This document shows positions 35,001 through 46,329 of a DNA stretch of 64,000 nt, piece by piece. The stretch is from Hirundichthys speculiger (Eukaryota > Chordata > Actinopteri > Beloniformes > Exocoetidae), in contig JAGFBZ010001939.1 in the NCBI GenBank assembly GCA_018398805.1, positions 186,001 to 250,000 of the forward strand, in the 5' to 3' direction. The translations under genes were made by a program, and so were the position numbers. How positions within the stretch are numbered: the first letter of the stretch is position 1; every line of letters begins with the position of its first letter. The notes below the pieces were generated by a model. The model did no database searches. It was given only the letters and a program-made list of their open reading frames with translations, and was not told the origin of the DNA.

Positions 35001-35542
35001 GCGGTTTGCTTTAGAGTACAACGCCTCATGAAGTTAATCCTGCACATTAACGACTGAGCGCTAAACGCTTTCTTCTCCCTTCTGTTTGTTGTTTCATGTC
35101 AGAGCCTCCTGACTGAACTTCAAAGCTCTTGCATACGTTTGAAGCTTTGTAGGAATGCACAGCAGACATAAAGAAACCGAGCAAAGCAGTACGGCAAAAA
35201 ACATTTTTTTCAGAATTGGAGCATTTGCAATAGGATTACTTTGATATATCCTGTGGAGCTTTTAAATGTGACAACATCAGCAGGCGTTGTGGAGATTGAT
35301 ATCTACAAAGCCCCTGATAAGAAAGCCCAGATCGGAGGTTATCTGAATCAGGGATTAATGGGACAAACAGCAACAGCTGAAATTTAAAGCAACACCACAC
35401 CAGAATCATTCTCTGCCGTCGACACCTTGGATCTCCTGCAACAAGCTCCTCACATCCAATCTGCCAACAATTTCCACAAATATAACAACTTCAGGATGAG
35501 TTTGATCTGAAGCAGAGGAGGAGGGGTTCCTGAATAAGTGTT
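32024..35542. other. No gene seen
   Basis: Short ORFs on both strands (95 codons or fewer). An AATAATAATAATAA run near 32584 and T- or A-rich tracts near 33633, 33790-33815 and 34668-34682. No element ends, splice-flanked exon or RNA gene recognised. Confidence 0.4.
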
Positions 35543-35705
35543 TACAGTCATGGCCAAAAGTTTTGAGAAGGACACAAATATTACATTTTCACAAAGTCTG
35601 CTGAGATTTTATCAGGTGTTTCTATGTTATAATGAAATACAATTAGAAGCATTTCTTCAGTTTCAAAAGCTTTTATTGAGAATTACACATAATTCATGCA
35701 ATAAG

Positions 35706-36732
35706 TCAATATTTGCAGTGCTGACCCTTCTTTTTCAAGACCTCTTCAATTCTCCCTGTCATGCTGTTAATCAACTTCTGGACCAAATCCTGACTGATGC
35801 CAGTCCATTCTTGCATCATCAATGCTTGGAGTTTGTCAGAATTTGTGAGTTTTTGATTGTCCACCCGCCTCTTGAGGATTGACCACAAGTTCTCAATGGG
35901 ATTAAGATCCAGGGAGTTTACTGGCCAAGGGCCTTAATGTTTTGTTCCCCGAGCCATTTCGTTATGACTTTTGCTTTATGGCGAGGTGCTCCATCATGCT
36001 GGAAAAGGTATTCTTCATCACCAAACTGCCCTTGGATGGTTGGGAGAAGTTGCTCTCGGAGGACGTTCTGGTACCGTTCTTTATTCATGGCTGTGCTTTT
36101 AGGCAAGATTGTGAGAGATCCCACTCCTTTGACCGAAAAGCAACCACCCACATGAATGATCTCTGGATGCTTCACTGTTGGCATGAGACAGGACTGATGG
36201 TAGCGCTCACCTCGTCTTCTCCCAACAAGCCTTCTTCCAGACGCCCCAAACAATCAGAAAGTGGATTCATCAGAGAAAATGACTTTACCCCAGTCCTCAG
36301 CAGTCCAGTCCCTGTACCTTCTGCAGAATACCAGTCTGTCCCTGATGGTTTTACTGGAGAGAAGTGGCTTCTTTGCTGCCTTCCTTGACACCAGGCCTTC
36401 CTCCAAAGGTCTTCACCTCACCCTCACACCTGCCTGCTGTCATTCCTGAGCAAGTTCTGCACTGGTGGCGGCCCGATCCCGCAGCTGAAACACCTTCAGG
36501 AGACGGTCCTGGCGCTCGCTGGAGTTTATTGGGCGCCCTGGAGCCTGTTTGGCAACAATTGAACCTCCTTGAAGTTCTTGATAATTCGATAGACGGTTGG
36601 CTGAGGTGCAGTCTTACTCGCTGCTATAAACTTCCCTGTTAGGCAGTTTTTGTGCAATGCAATGATGGCTGCAGGTGTTTCCTTGCAGGTAACTATGGCT
36701 AACAGATGAGGAACAATGGTGTCATGCACCAT
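35706..36732 (-). pseudogene. Tc1-type transposase pseudogene
   Basis: Read on the minus strand from 36732, it starts MVHDTIVPHLLAIVTCKETP and continues through a helix-turn-helix region (ASKTAPQPTVYRIIKNFKE) until a frameshift near 36530. In another frame, VIFSDESTF keeps the first catalytic Asp but is followed by a stop. The open stretch 36253-35918 then contains YLFQHDGAPRHKAK with the second Asp. After another frameshift near 35916 it resumes with LDLNPIENLW, which carries the catalytic Glu, and ends KKKGQHCKY. All three DDE residues survive, but at least two frameshifts and several stops kill the gene. Confidence 0.9.
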
Positions 36733-36979
36733 CTTCCTTTTAAACTATCCAGCCACTCAATCATGACAGACTCATCTCCAGCTTTGTCCTCATCATCATC
36801 ACCCACACCTGTGTTCGTGTGTGTGACACCTGTGTGTCATTGTATTCATGTTAGCTGGTCCTTCTGTGGCAGGGCTGAATTGCAGCGGTAATGTGTTTTT
36901 GGTGATGAAGTTTATTTTCAAAGCAAAATCAGACTTTGCAATTAATTGAGCTGATCACTCCTCAGAACATTCTGGAGTA

Positions 36980-37726
36980 CAGTGGTACCTCTACTTACGA
37001 ACATCTCTACATACGAAATTTTCAGGTTACAAAACGACTCAACGGAAAAATATCACCTCTAGTTACTAAAGAAATTTCAGGATATGAAAAGCAAAAATAC
37101 AGTCCGCGCTGCTACTCGCAGCTCCCAGAGTTTACCGAACGTAAACATACTTGTCGGCTCTGTATCTCGGTTTGAAAGCGGTGCGTCCGAGCTGCTCTGC
37201 CATTGGCTATCGCTTAGCATCTTCATGGCATCCCATTGGCTAGGAGGGCCCCTTGTCTGTATGAGCGTAACCCAGCAACCCAGGTAAACGAATAATTTTT
37301 ACCTCCGCCAAGGAGGTTATGTTTTTGCTGGTGTTTATCTGTCTGTCTGTGTTCAAGATAACTCAAAAAGTTATGGATGGATTTTGATTAAATTGTCAGG
37401 AGTTGTCGGAAATGTGAAAAGGAAGAACTGATTTCATTTTGGGTGTGATCCAGAAGAAATCCTGGATTCTGGATCACTTTTAAATTTTCGATAATTGTTG
37501 TGCTTGGTGGAGGTCTGCGCTCTCCGAGTGCTTTTCTAGTTCTAACATGTATTTCTTACAGGTTTTTATGTCATTTCATATATTATTTATAATTTATAAA
37601 AAAAATTATGTTTGAATTTTGGCGGGCTTAGTACAGATTAGAGCATTTACATGTAAAACGCGTCTCTATTTATGAAAGTTTCAGATTACGAAACTACTTC
37701 CAATTTCGTAAGTAAAGGTACCACTG
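36980..37726 (+). mobile_element. Mariner/Tc1-type MITE, family Y copy 1, nested in Tc1
   Basis: Ends CAGTGGTACCTCTACTTACG and ...GTAAAGGTACCACTG, flanked by TA at 36978-36979 and 37727-37728. It splits the right flank of the Tc1 pseudo-element, so it is younger than that. Collinear in reverse with 48799-49510. Its middle is replaced by repeat X (37301-37541); Y-specific sequence resumes at AACATGTATTTCTTACA. No coding capacity. Confidence 0.85.
37301..37541 (+). repeat. Family X repeat, copy 2, nested in MITE Y
   Basis: Runs from ACCTCCGCCAAGGAGGTTAT to GGAGGTCTGCGCTCTCCGAG and CTTTTCTAG. Compared with 42901-43322 about 170 bp of the interior is deleted, between TTTTCGATAA and TTGTTGTGCTTGG. 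Three levels are visible here: X in Y in Tc1. Confidence 0.85.
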
Positions 37727-37818
37727 TATATGAAAATTGCCATTATGGAAACTGAAAGAGCAAACTTTGTGAAAATGTAATATTTGTGTCATTCTTAAGA
37801 CTTTTGGCCATGACTGTA

Positions 37819-39879
37819 TATGGGGAAAAAAAAGGAGGCAGGAAGAGAAAAAAAGGCTTTGAATGCTTTTTTCATTATGCCAATCAAAAGTGAGATGATT
37901 TGGGCAGATCTAAGCGCCGCCAGTCTAACCACACGATCCACAGCATCGTGCTCCGCCGACCCAAAACTGTCTCAGAACTCCTTATTTTAAAAGATCAAAA
38001 GGTTCACCTTCAAAAGCCAATATCGCTGCCGGAACCACTGACACCACGGGTGTAAATGAAAGGGAAGCTGTTCAGAGAATAACTAATGATGGAAAAGACG
38101 CAGATCTGCAACACCTCAGTGTTTTTTGGAAACATTTTTAGACTGATGAGCGCCGAGAAAGAGAAGACCACGCAGTGGTGCGAGTGGACCGTTTCCGGCC
38201 TGTTCCAGGAGGAAAGAAAAGAAAAAGAGCCTTTTTCTCAGATTTATCAAGCGAGCTATTGAGAGCATGAGATGAGTTGCAGAGAAGTAATCAGTAGAAA
38301 GAATAGATGCAGCATGGCCTATTGCATATTACGACTTCAAATCACAACAGATTTTATTTTAGCTCACTGTAATTCCCCAGCATGCCATTATGTTTGCTTC
38401 CCCGCTTATACAGACAGATCTACGGATAATGAAGAATGATACTTTTCACACAATGGGGGATCAGCGAGCACAGAAGATAAATGGGAAAGTGAGCTCGAAC
38501 AATTTAAGAGCTATAAAAGGGAATAGAGGATGGGGGGGTGGCAATTTTCTTTTCCTACTTTGTTATTATCAATGCATGAAACACAATAGCAAGCAGCCTC
38601 AGCAGAAGTCTAGCAATGTTTCACTGTGGCATTTAGGTAATTGGCCGGGGAAATCGTTTGGTGCAATTAACAAATTAAAGGATTTTTAATGCTGCATCCA
38701 CTCTCTGATTCCCGGGCACAGCGGACACCTTCACCGCCGCCGTTCTGCCCCGGCAGCACTATTCTGTCCAGGTGAATGTGCTGATAACCTTTTAAGAGAA
38801 CGCTCCCTTCGGCTTCACGACGACACCCCCCCCCACCAGAGTCCTTCAATGCAAAGGCCTCCAGCAACCAGGACGGACCCGGCGGTGGCTCCGACAGACC
38901 GGTATCACTCCGGTCAGCTAAAATCTGTGAGGGAAATGCTGCGTGTTGCCTCCGGTGCTGCGATAGCGTATCGATCAGGTGCTCGAGCCCAATAGGTAGT
39001 TGAGTGAAATGCTCTGTAAAGGAAGTCCTCGGAGGGGTGGTGGTGGGGGGGGTGTTGAGAGGAAAACTGTGTATTCAAATGTCAACCCTGAGCCAGCCTT
39101 CCTCGTCCTTCAGCGAACTTGACGAGTGCAGACGATAAAGCGGAGATTCGAAGTTGAAAATATCCGGATGTGGCCCTGCGTTTCAGAAGCTCTATTTGAT
39201 GCATGCAGTCGATTGTCTTTGACTGTGGACTGACCACCCAGGGGGAGTTCAAAAAGGTTCGTCTAATAAGGCCGCTTCATTCCACATTTTAGCTCATTTG
39301 CAAAGATTATCCAGCGCCAGAAATATTTTCTCACGTTTAAACTCAGAAATGAGTTTAGTTGTGCCTCAAAGGCCAAATACTCTATTTTCTCTATTTTACC
39401 TGCGTGATCAGCGCTTCCAAACAGAGTATCAGCCCTTTTCCTGTGAAGAGTGATCATTTAGGAAAGATAGAGTGATGGATGAATGATGCAGATGAGGTGA
39501 TGACATTAGTTACATCAACTCATCATTATACAGACAGTCTCAGTGTCTTTTCATGTTGTTTTAGTTGGTGAGTTTTTTTTTTTCTACTGAAGAAATATTA
39601 TTTTTGCAGTTTATTAATTTACCAATTGGCAAATGAAAGCACATTTTCACAGAGAACTGAGGAGTTTGATTTAATTTCAAGTACCAGCTAACTGATATTT
39701 TTTTACACAGTTCCAGCTTTTCAGCCGAGCCACTTTGTATCAGAGCAAACATTGGGATGGGAACTCTTGAAGCTCCGGGATCATTTCTTGATATTTTTAC
39801 AAATTAAAAACAAGAGGAATTGGGTGACATGCAAGGTCAGAGGAGCATCCATGGACTAGGATGTTTTCAGATGTCTTTG
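37819..39879. other. No gene seen; candidate conserved non-coding stretch at 38380-38690
   Basis: No ORF with recognisable domains. 38380-38690 lacks repeats and is rich in ATTA/TAAT-type homeodomain motifs (for example CAATTAACAAATTAAAGG at its right end). This is the composition often seen in fish conserved non-coding elements, but conservation cannot be judged from one sequence. C- and G-runs near 38826 and 39045. Confidence 0.3.
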
Positions 39880-41745
39880 AGAGTAGATGGCAAAAGAAAA
39901 TCTGGAGAGAAGGAGATATACACTAGACAAAAGAGGAATAAAGGTCAAACGCAGCAAGACAGGATACATGTGATTAAATGAAAGGGAAGCAGGCAGGATA
40001 GTAATGATGGAAGGAGCAGAAGTGAGTTTGAAGGAGCAGAGGCAAGTTTGAAGGCGTAGAGGCAAGTTTAAAGGAGCTGAAGTGAGTTTGAAGGCATACA
40101 GGCGAGTTTGGAGGCGTAGAGGTGAGTTTGAAGGCATAGAGGTGAGTTTGAAAGCGTAGAGGCGAGTTTGAAGGACCAGAGGCGAGTTTGAAGGCATACA
40201 GGCGAGTTTGGAGGCGTAGAGGTGAGTTTGAAGGCATAGAGGCGAGTTTGAAGGCGTGGAGGCGAGTTTGAAGGAGCAGAGGCGAGTTTGAAGGCATAGA
40301 GGCGAGTTTGAAGGTGTGGAGGCGAGTTTGAAGGCATAGAGGCGAGTTTGAAGGAGCAGAGGCGAGTTTGAAGGCATAGAGGCGAGTTTGAAGGAGCAGA
40401 GGCGAGTTTGAGGGCATAGAGGCGAGTTTGAAGGCATACAGGCGAGTTTGAAGGCGTAGAGGTGAGTTTGAAGGCATACAGACGAGTTTGAAGGCGTAGA
40501 GGTGAGTTTGAAGGCATACAGGCGAGTTTGAAGGAGTAGAGGTGAGTTTGAAGGCATAGAGGCGAGTTTGAAGGCGTAGAGGCGAGTTTGAAGGCGTAGA
40601 GGCGAGTCTGAAGGCATACAGGTGAGTTTGAAGGCGTAGAGGTGAGTTTGAAGGCGTAGAGGCGAGTTTGAAGGCATACAGGCGAGTTTGAAGGCATACA
40701 GGCGAGTTTGAAGACATAGAGGCGAGTTTGAAGGCATAGAGGCGAGTTTGAAGGCATAGAGGCGAGTTTGAAGGAGCAGAGGCAAGTTTGAAGGCAAAGA
40801 GGCGAGTTTGAAGGCGTAGAGGCGAGTTTGAAGGCGTAGAGGCAAGTTTGAAGGCATAGAGGCGAGTTTGAAGGAGCAGAGGCGAGTTTGAAGGCATAGA
40901 GGCGAGTTTGAAGGAGCAGAGGCGAGTTTGAAGGCATAGAGGCGAGTTTGAAGGAGCAGAGGCGAGTTTGAAGGCATAGAGGCGAGTTTGAAGGCATAGA
41001 GGCGAGTTTGAAGGAGCAGAGGCGAGTTTGAAGGCGTAGAGGCGAGTTTGAAGGCGTAGAGATGAGTTTGAAGGCATAGAGGCGAGTTTGAAGGCATAGA
41101 GGCGAGTTTGAAGGCGTAGAGGTGAGTTTGAAAGCATAGAGGCGAGTTTGAAGGCATAGAGGCGAGTTTGAAGGAGCAGAGGCGAGTTTGAAGGCATAGA
41201 GACGAGTTTGAAGGCGTAGAGGTGAGTTTTCAGAGCAAATTGGGACTCTAGGAGAGAGGTAAAGAAGACAGTGCTGGCACTGTGGAGTCAGTGTTGAAGA
41301 ATATTTCTGAGCTATGGGTGATAGAAGAGTAGCAGTGAGAGTAGAGGGAAAAGTCTACAAGACAGTGGTGAGATCAGCCCTTTGTCTGGCTTGGAGGCGG
41401 CAGTAACGGAGCTGGAGGAGGCAGACTAGAAGATTTGGAAGCGACAAGGATGGACAGGATTGAAACAAGTGCATCAGAGAAACGCCAAGGGTCAGGCATC
41501 TTGGGAATTAAGTTAAAGAGGATAAATTGAGATGATCTGGACACGTAAGGAGATGCTCTGGTAGGAGGATGCTAGAGATGGAGCTGCCAGGCAGGAGAAG
41601 GACGGGATGACCAAGAAAGATGTGACCAGAGGGGATGTGGTGTAAAAGATGTAATTTATGATGGAAACAAATCCACTGTGATGATCCCTGAGGGGAAAAC
41701 CTGGAAGAAGAAAAAGAAGAAATAATCAAATAAGAGAGGAAAAAT
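39880..41745 (+). pseudogene. Non-LTR retrotransposon RT tail, interrupted by a minisatellite
   Basis: Before the array, translation from 39932 gives RGIKVKRSKTGYM, a stop, LNEREAGRIVMMEGAEVSL. After the array come VEGKVYKTVVRSALCLAW (from 41341) and SGHVRRCSGRRMLEMELPGR (near 41532). These are consecutive blocks at the C-terminal end of a fish LINE RT, where homologues read SKTEYM, GxEVxxxxxFKYLG, KVYKTVVRPALLYG and GHVxRR. The 3' end has GATGATCCCTGAGGGGAAAA followed by a GAAGAAGAAAAAGAAGAA tail, which fits an RTE-like LINE terminus. The block between GAEV and the later AGAGAGGTAAAGAAG has been replaced by the tandem array. Many stops are present. Confidence 0.75.
40011..41230. repeat. 20-bp minisatellite, 61 units, zero indels
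   Basis: The consensus unit is AAGGCATAGAGGCGAGTTTG. Sixty-one consecutive units remain in exact 20-bp register over 1,220 bp; only substitutions occur, mainly at positions 5-10 (CATAGA, AGCAGA, CGTAGA, CATACA) and 13 (C/T/A). The first unit, AAGGAGCAGAAGTGAGTTTG, is exactly the LINE codons for EGAEVSL, so the array grew from RT coding sequence. The last unit ends at GGTGAGTTT and the LINE sequence resumes with AGAGAGGTAAAGAAG. The minus strand has no stop codons in any frame within units, giving three overlapping ORFs of 433, 407 and 309 codons with the same SNSPLCLQTRLYAFKLA-type 20-residue repeat. These ORFs are by-products. Confidence 0.95.
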
Positions 41746-42165
41746 GTTCAGCGGACTAATTATAATAATCAATTTCATGCAGCATTTTTTTGGTATTGAA
41801 AATATCTATTGTGACTTGACATTGAAACTGTTGAATGAACAGAAACATCCTGTTGAGGTGGTTAATGGTGACAAACAAAAGCTGCATTTCTGTGTGTTTG
41901 GAATCAATTAAAATTAACTCGCTGTTATTATAAAAAACATATAAGGTCTTTATTTTTGCATGTTTTCTTAGTAATGTACACCGTGTTTTCACTGGGACTG
42001 GCATTTGTCCGGTAATTGGCTTATCTTTTAATGTTTCACAAATTGAAGAAAACATGAACGTAACCAGTGTGTGTTCCCTCTTCACTCTTTCATCAAGTCA
42101 CGGTTTTAGTGTTTTATTTTTTTCCTCCACTATGAAGATGTCTGTATTCCCTTTCTGGAGCAGCG
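41746..42165. other. No gene seen
   Basis: A 109-codon minus-strand ORF (41756-42085) has no recognisable domain. AT-rich. Confidence 0.4.
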
Positions 42166-42330
42166 CTCTGCAACTCCAGTACTGGAGCGGCCGCTGAAAC
42201 TTTGAAGTTTCCCCGCCACATCACGCCTGATTCAAATGAATAGATCACCATCAAGGTCTGCTAACGACCCGTTCATTTGAATCAGACACGTGGGACAGCG
42301 GCCCTCCAGGACCGGAGCCAAAGAGCCCTT
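42166..42330. mobile_element. Decayed palindromic hAT-type MITE
   Basis: Edges CTCTGCAACTCCAGTACTGG and GGCCCTCCAGGACCGGAGCC are inverse-like, and the centre has TTCAAATGAATAGATCACC mirrored by GTTCATTTGAATCAGACACG. This is the layout of the common fish MITE with a GAGGACC-type right end. TSDs are not resolved. Confidence 0.5.
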
Positions 42331-42900
42331 GAAGGATCAATGAACTCTAAGACATGAAATCAGAGAACTTGGGGTTGAATTACCGCAAACAGGGGCGGGA
42401 ACGGCATCTTCAGATGGCCTCTCAGTCTTTGACGGAGATCCTTCATCAGAAGCAAAAACACTGGCCTCGTCAGTCAGTCACAATCAGCTAATCGGTGGGC
42501 TGGCACGCTCGTATCCGAGCTCTGCTGGGGGTTCAATGAAAATTGCACCTTTTGCTTGACGTGACATCCGTTTCTGTTGGCTGAACCGAGCAGAATCCAC
42601 AGGAGAGCTGCTGCCACGTCGGCGAGGAAATGTGGGCTTAATCTCACCTGTCATAACACCTGCACCTGTATCTGTGCTCCGTGTACTTCTGGTCTCTTTG
42701 TTACAGTGACTGACATTAAAGCAGAACTGGTAATTAAGGAAAGTTATTGGCAGCATTAGAGATCGATTGGGCTTATACTTGTTGGAGATGTGTTGAGTTG
42801 TGTATGTTTTAGTCAACAGAAGATGTGAAATACATTTTTAAATCCTCTGTGCATGCCTTTAGAGAGTTAAAAACAAAGGAATGAAGGATTTCAGGAAGAA
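42331..42900. other. No gene seen
   Basis: Two overlapping short ORFs on opposite strands around 42484-42816, with no family recognised. Confidence 0.4.
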
Positions 42901-43322
42901 CTAGAAAAGCACTCGGAGAGCGCAGACCTCCGCCAAGCGCAACGATTCCCCTATATAGCGATTTACAGATTGCGATAAAATCCACCTTCTGGATCAGATC
43001 CGGATTAGCCTTTGAAATTTGATAGAGGTTCCCATTGTCAATCCCTGAGTCAAATTCATGAGTTTTGGGCAATAATTAACGGAGATATTGAGAAACAAAA
43101 TTTTTCGGCCCCATTGAACCGCAATGTTATCGAAAATTTGAAAGTGATCCAGAATCCAGGATTTCTTCTGGATCACACCCAAAATGAAATCAGTTCTTCC
43201 TTTTCACATTTCTGACAACTCCTGAGAATTTTATCAAAATCCGTCCATAACTTTTTGAGTTATCTTGAACACAGACAGAAAGATAAACGCCGGAAAAAAG
43301 ACATAACCTCCTTGGCGGAGGT
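42901..43322 (-). repeat. Family X repeat, copy 4 (most complete)
   Basis: Runs from CTAGAAAAGCACTCGGAGAG through GCAGACCTCCGCCAAGCGC to CATAACCTCCTTGGCGGAGG. The two termini contain CCTCCGCCAAG and CTTGGCGGAGG, short inverted repeats. It contains the full middle (GGATCACTTTC...GATAACATTGCGG region) that copy 2 lacks. No TSD is obvious and no coding sequence is seen. Confidence 0.8.
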
Positions 43323-44478
43323 AATAATTATAGACTCAGTTTCTGGAGAATGTAAGGTTTTATCCCCCCAAAATGAAACAAACCCTTAAATTTGTTATTT
43401 GAAACAAAGAAACTGATCTCTGGTGCCTTCAGCGAAAGTAAGCGTAAGTAGTTCACCAGTTAGCGTAACGTAAGTGGGAATAAACGTCTTGACCTCGCAG
43501 TTTAGTAATAACACTGGCCCATTGTTCCCGGGTTTGAGATTAGAGTGGGTCACCGTAACAGGAAGTTACCAATCGTGAAATCATGTGATTCTGAAAAATG
43601 TCACCTTTTAAACACTTTTGTTTAACCAAGCTTGTGCGGCCAAACGCAATAAGAAAAATCACAATCCGGCCGGCGCTTCATGTGAATATGACTGCATGCG
43701 AACGACACATTAATTGTGCGAGACCCCAGCTAATGAGGTATTAGAAGGATTATATAGTAGATCAAGTCTACACACTAACAGTGGTGGCCATTTCTGAGCC
43801 ATTAAGTGCTGTAATCGTGCCATTACGCTGCTCATTACGGACAGACTGTGGCATGGTCTCCCACAGGGCTGCAGTCACCACTCAATTCCATTAGACGCCG
43901 CTTCCTGCCTGGGAATCATCCTCACTCACTACCGCTAATGACGGACCTCTTGCCGATTCAAAACCCTCGTCCGCCGACACCGGCGCTCCTGCTGGAAGCG
44001 GGCCAGCTTCGCCCTTTGTGGCCGACTTTCTCAAGCAGATTATGGATGGAACGGGCGAATTAACACATTCGCTTGCCTGTGAAGGGTGACAGCTGACAGC
44101 AGCCACCTACGCTGGCAAGATTCCCCCCTCCCCCCGTCTTTGCTTAAAGCAGGAGACGGGCTCAGTTGGAGTGAAACACAATTTAATTGCAGATTGATGC
44201 AAAGCGAACCTGCGGCCAAAAGATAAAAGTCAAACAAAAACTCGTGACTTCTCAATTCCTTTCATGACAACTTGATCCTGACTCGAGCTGTGACTCATCA
44301 AAAGAAAATGGTATTCCAGTCTGGTCAGGAGTCACTTTTTCCATCAAGAATAAATAAATAAAGTAAAGTAATAAAGAGAAGTTTGAGTTGGAATTTGTGC
44401 CGAATGCTTCTTGAAAGGGACTTTCCCGTTTCAAAGTGGGATGTGTCCTCTGAAGAGAATGGGTTTGACATTTCGGAT
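43323..44478. other. No gene seen
   Basis: ORFs of 96 codons or fewer. 43720-43860 has TAATGAGGTATTAGAAGG, CATTAAGTGCTGTAATCGTG and CATTACGCTGCTCATTACGG, dense in TAAT cores and free of repeats: a possible conserved non-coding element, unproven. Confidence 0.35.
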
Positions 44479-45127
44479 TAGAGGTGGGCGGATCGATCCA
44501 AATACCGATATTATCGATACCAACGCTGGTATTGAATATCAAACGTTACTCATGTAAAAAGATCGATACTCAACTTTTCTTTTTTTTCTTTCCAATAGAG
44601 AGTATCCAGGTAGACAAGAGTGGTCATCTTCAGCTCAACTCATATTAACTTTCAAAGTAAATGTTATTTTAGTCAAATGTTACTGGAGCTAACTCAAAGA
44701 AATATAATTAAGACCTTGAAATAACCCAGTACATGTCATGTATCCCATTGGAAGGTGTTATCTAAGATAAAATAACATTAGATAATCCTTTATTTATACC
44801 ACGATGGGGACATTTTTAGAGGTAAAGCAACAGGAAAGTGCACACAGTGCAAAAAAAGCACACGAGTATTGAAAGATATAATATAAAAGTTGGGCTAGAA
44901 AAAAACATTATAAACAAAAATTCAACTCCGAGGAATATTTACACCAAAATGTTGAGGACATAAAGTTTGACGAAATTATATTCTTGGCTTTAACAAAATA
45001 ATCCAAAAACAAAAATCGCCAAAAGATTAATGATAGATTAAGTTTAATACGAAATATATTGGTATCGGTATCGGTATCGGTGATAGTGGCCCTGTATTTA
45101 CTTTATTCTCAGTATCGCCCACCTCTA
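44479..45127. mobile_element. hAT-type MITE (GAGGTGGGCGG family)
   Basis: Starts TAGAGGTGGGCGGATCGATC and ends ...AGTATCGCCCACCTCTA. Sub-terminal ATCGATAC/GGTATCGGTATCGG repeats flank both ends. The flanks TTTCGGAT and ATTTCCAT are at best a degraded 8-bp TSD. The TAGAGGTGGGC termini relate it to the TAGGG-type hAT families in this window. No coding frame. Confidence 0.65.
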
Positions 45128-46327
45128 ATTTCCATTAATATGCTTGTTTGAATTCTTCCATGAGCCTACATGAAAAGACCGACACCAGGACGTATTTATA
45201 GACTCCATAAATTACACCGTGGCAGATGGTCCGGATACACAAAACCCAGCAAAAGAGGAGACTGCAGGTGAAGATCAGCCCAGAGGCTAAAAGAATTTAT
45301 ACATTTCTCTTTGTAAGTTTCTTTCATGCACAGCCAGAGGCAGGCAAGATGTTTCCTTGTGTGCTTTTAAGATACATTATGTAATGGCTCATTGTTGTAG
45401 TTTAGGAATGAATTAAAACAGTTTATGCATAAATCTGTGGGATCTGGGGCCACATTTGCCATCGCATCAGATCATGTCTGAGCCACCATGTGACACCTGG
45501 ACCACACAAACCTGCTGGAACTGAACCCAAAAAGGTCCAAATGGAGCCCAGATTGGGCCCAAATGTGTCCTGGAGTCTCTAGCCAGGCATTGTTCTGATT
45601 CTCCTTGTTCTGCTCATCCACTGCATGTACAACACAAGCAGCAGCAGCAGCAGTCAGAGATGGTCAAATCTGATTTTGATGTTGAGAATTTAAGTAGCTG
45701 AAATCAAAAGTTCAACACCGCACGGTTGTATTAGCACACGAGTGAGCACCTGGCTGATTTGCATCGCTATTTTCAATCAATTTACTCCCACAACGTGTGT
45801 AAAATTAGCATCCGAGTTGCTAATCTGACTGGTGGCTGGGTTTGCTCTTATAAGGTGCAGTCGAATAGTGAAAGTTGCAGGAAGGGAAATGAGCTCGGAA
45901 AAATAAATGAAAATTGCTCCAAAACAGAGATGCATGTATTTAATGATATTCTAAATGACACTGCTCCAGCACCTGGTTTCTAAAGGGCTGAAAGCAAAAC
46001 CCTGCAAATGAGCACAGTAAATCCAGCAGAATGGAAAAAGATCAGCCAAACATCTCTTTTTTTTTTTTTTCTGCTGCTCATTGAATGCAGACAAGAGGTA
46101 AAAACTATGTTCTCAGACTGCTGTCTGATCACGTCTCACTGGAGACAGCAACTCAAAAGAAAGATGAAACAGAAGCAATATCTATATCTGACTGGAAAAT
46201 GATCACAACTATTCACATCACAGAATGAATTAGTTCATAAAGTCCGTGACCTTGATGTGAACTAACCAGCTATCATGTTCCCGCCTGCTGGAGAAGTACC
46301 AGCATGCATGTCTTCAGTTTATATTTA
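45128..46327. other. No gene seen; short (CAG)n
   Basis: An AGCAGCAGCAGCAGCAG run lies at about 45637-45653. ORFs of 74 codons or fewer. T-tract at 46059-46071. Confidence 0.4.
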
Positions 46328-46329
46328 TA

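Larger units (their letters stand above)
35545..37816 (-). mobile_element. Tc1-type pseudo-element with nested insertions
   Basis: Left end CAGTCATGGCCAAAAGTTTT after TA (35543-35544). Right end AAAGACTTTTGGCCATGACTG-type sequence finishing at 37816, followed by TA (37817-37818). The sub-terminal ACACAAATATTACATTTTC motif also recurs inverted before the right end. Removing the insert at 36980-37726 leaves an element of about 1.5 kb, normal for Tc1. The transposase gene is on the minus strand and broken. Confidence 0.9.

Noticed and set aside
40011..41230. CRISPR-like direct repeat array
   Set aside because: Units follow each other with no spacers, in eukaryotic LINE-derived sequence, so it is a minisatellite.
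45637..45653. CAG repeat as a notable expansion
   Set aside because: Only five to six units and non-coding; ordinary short microsatellite.
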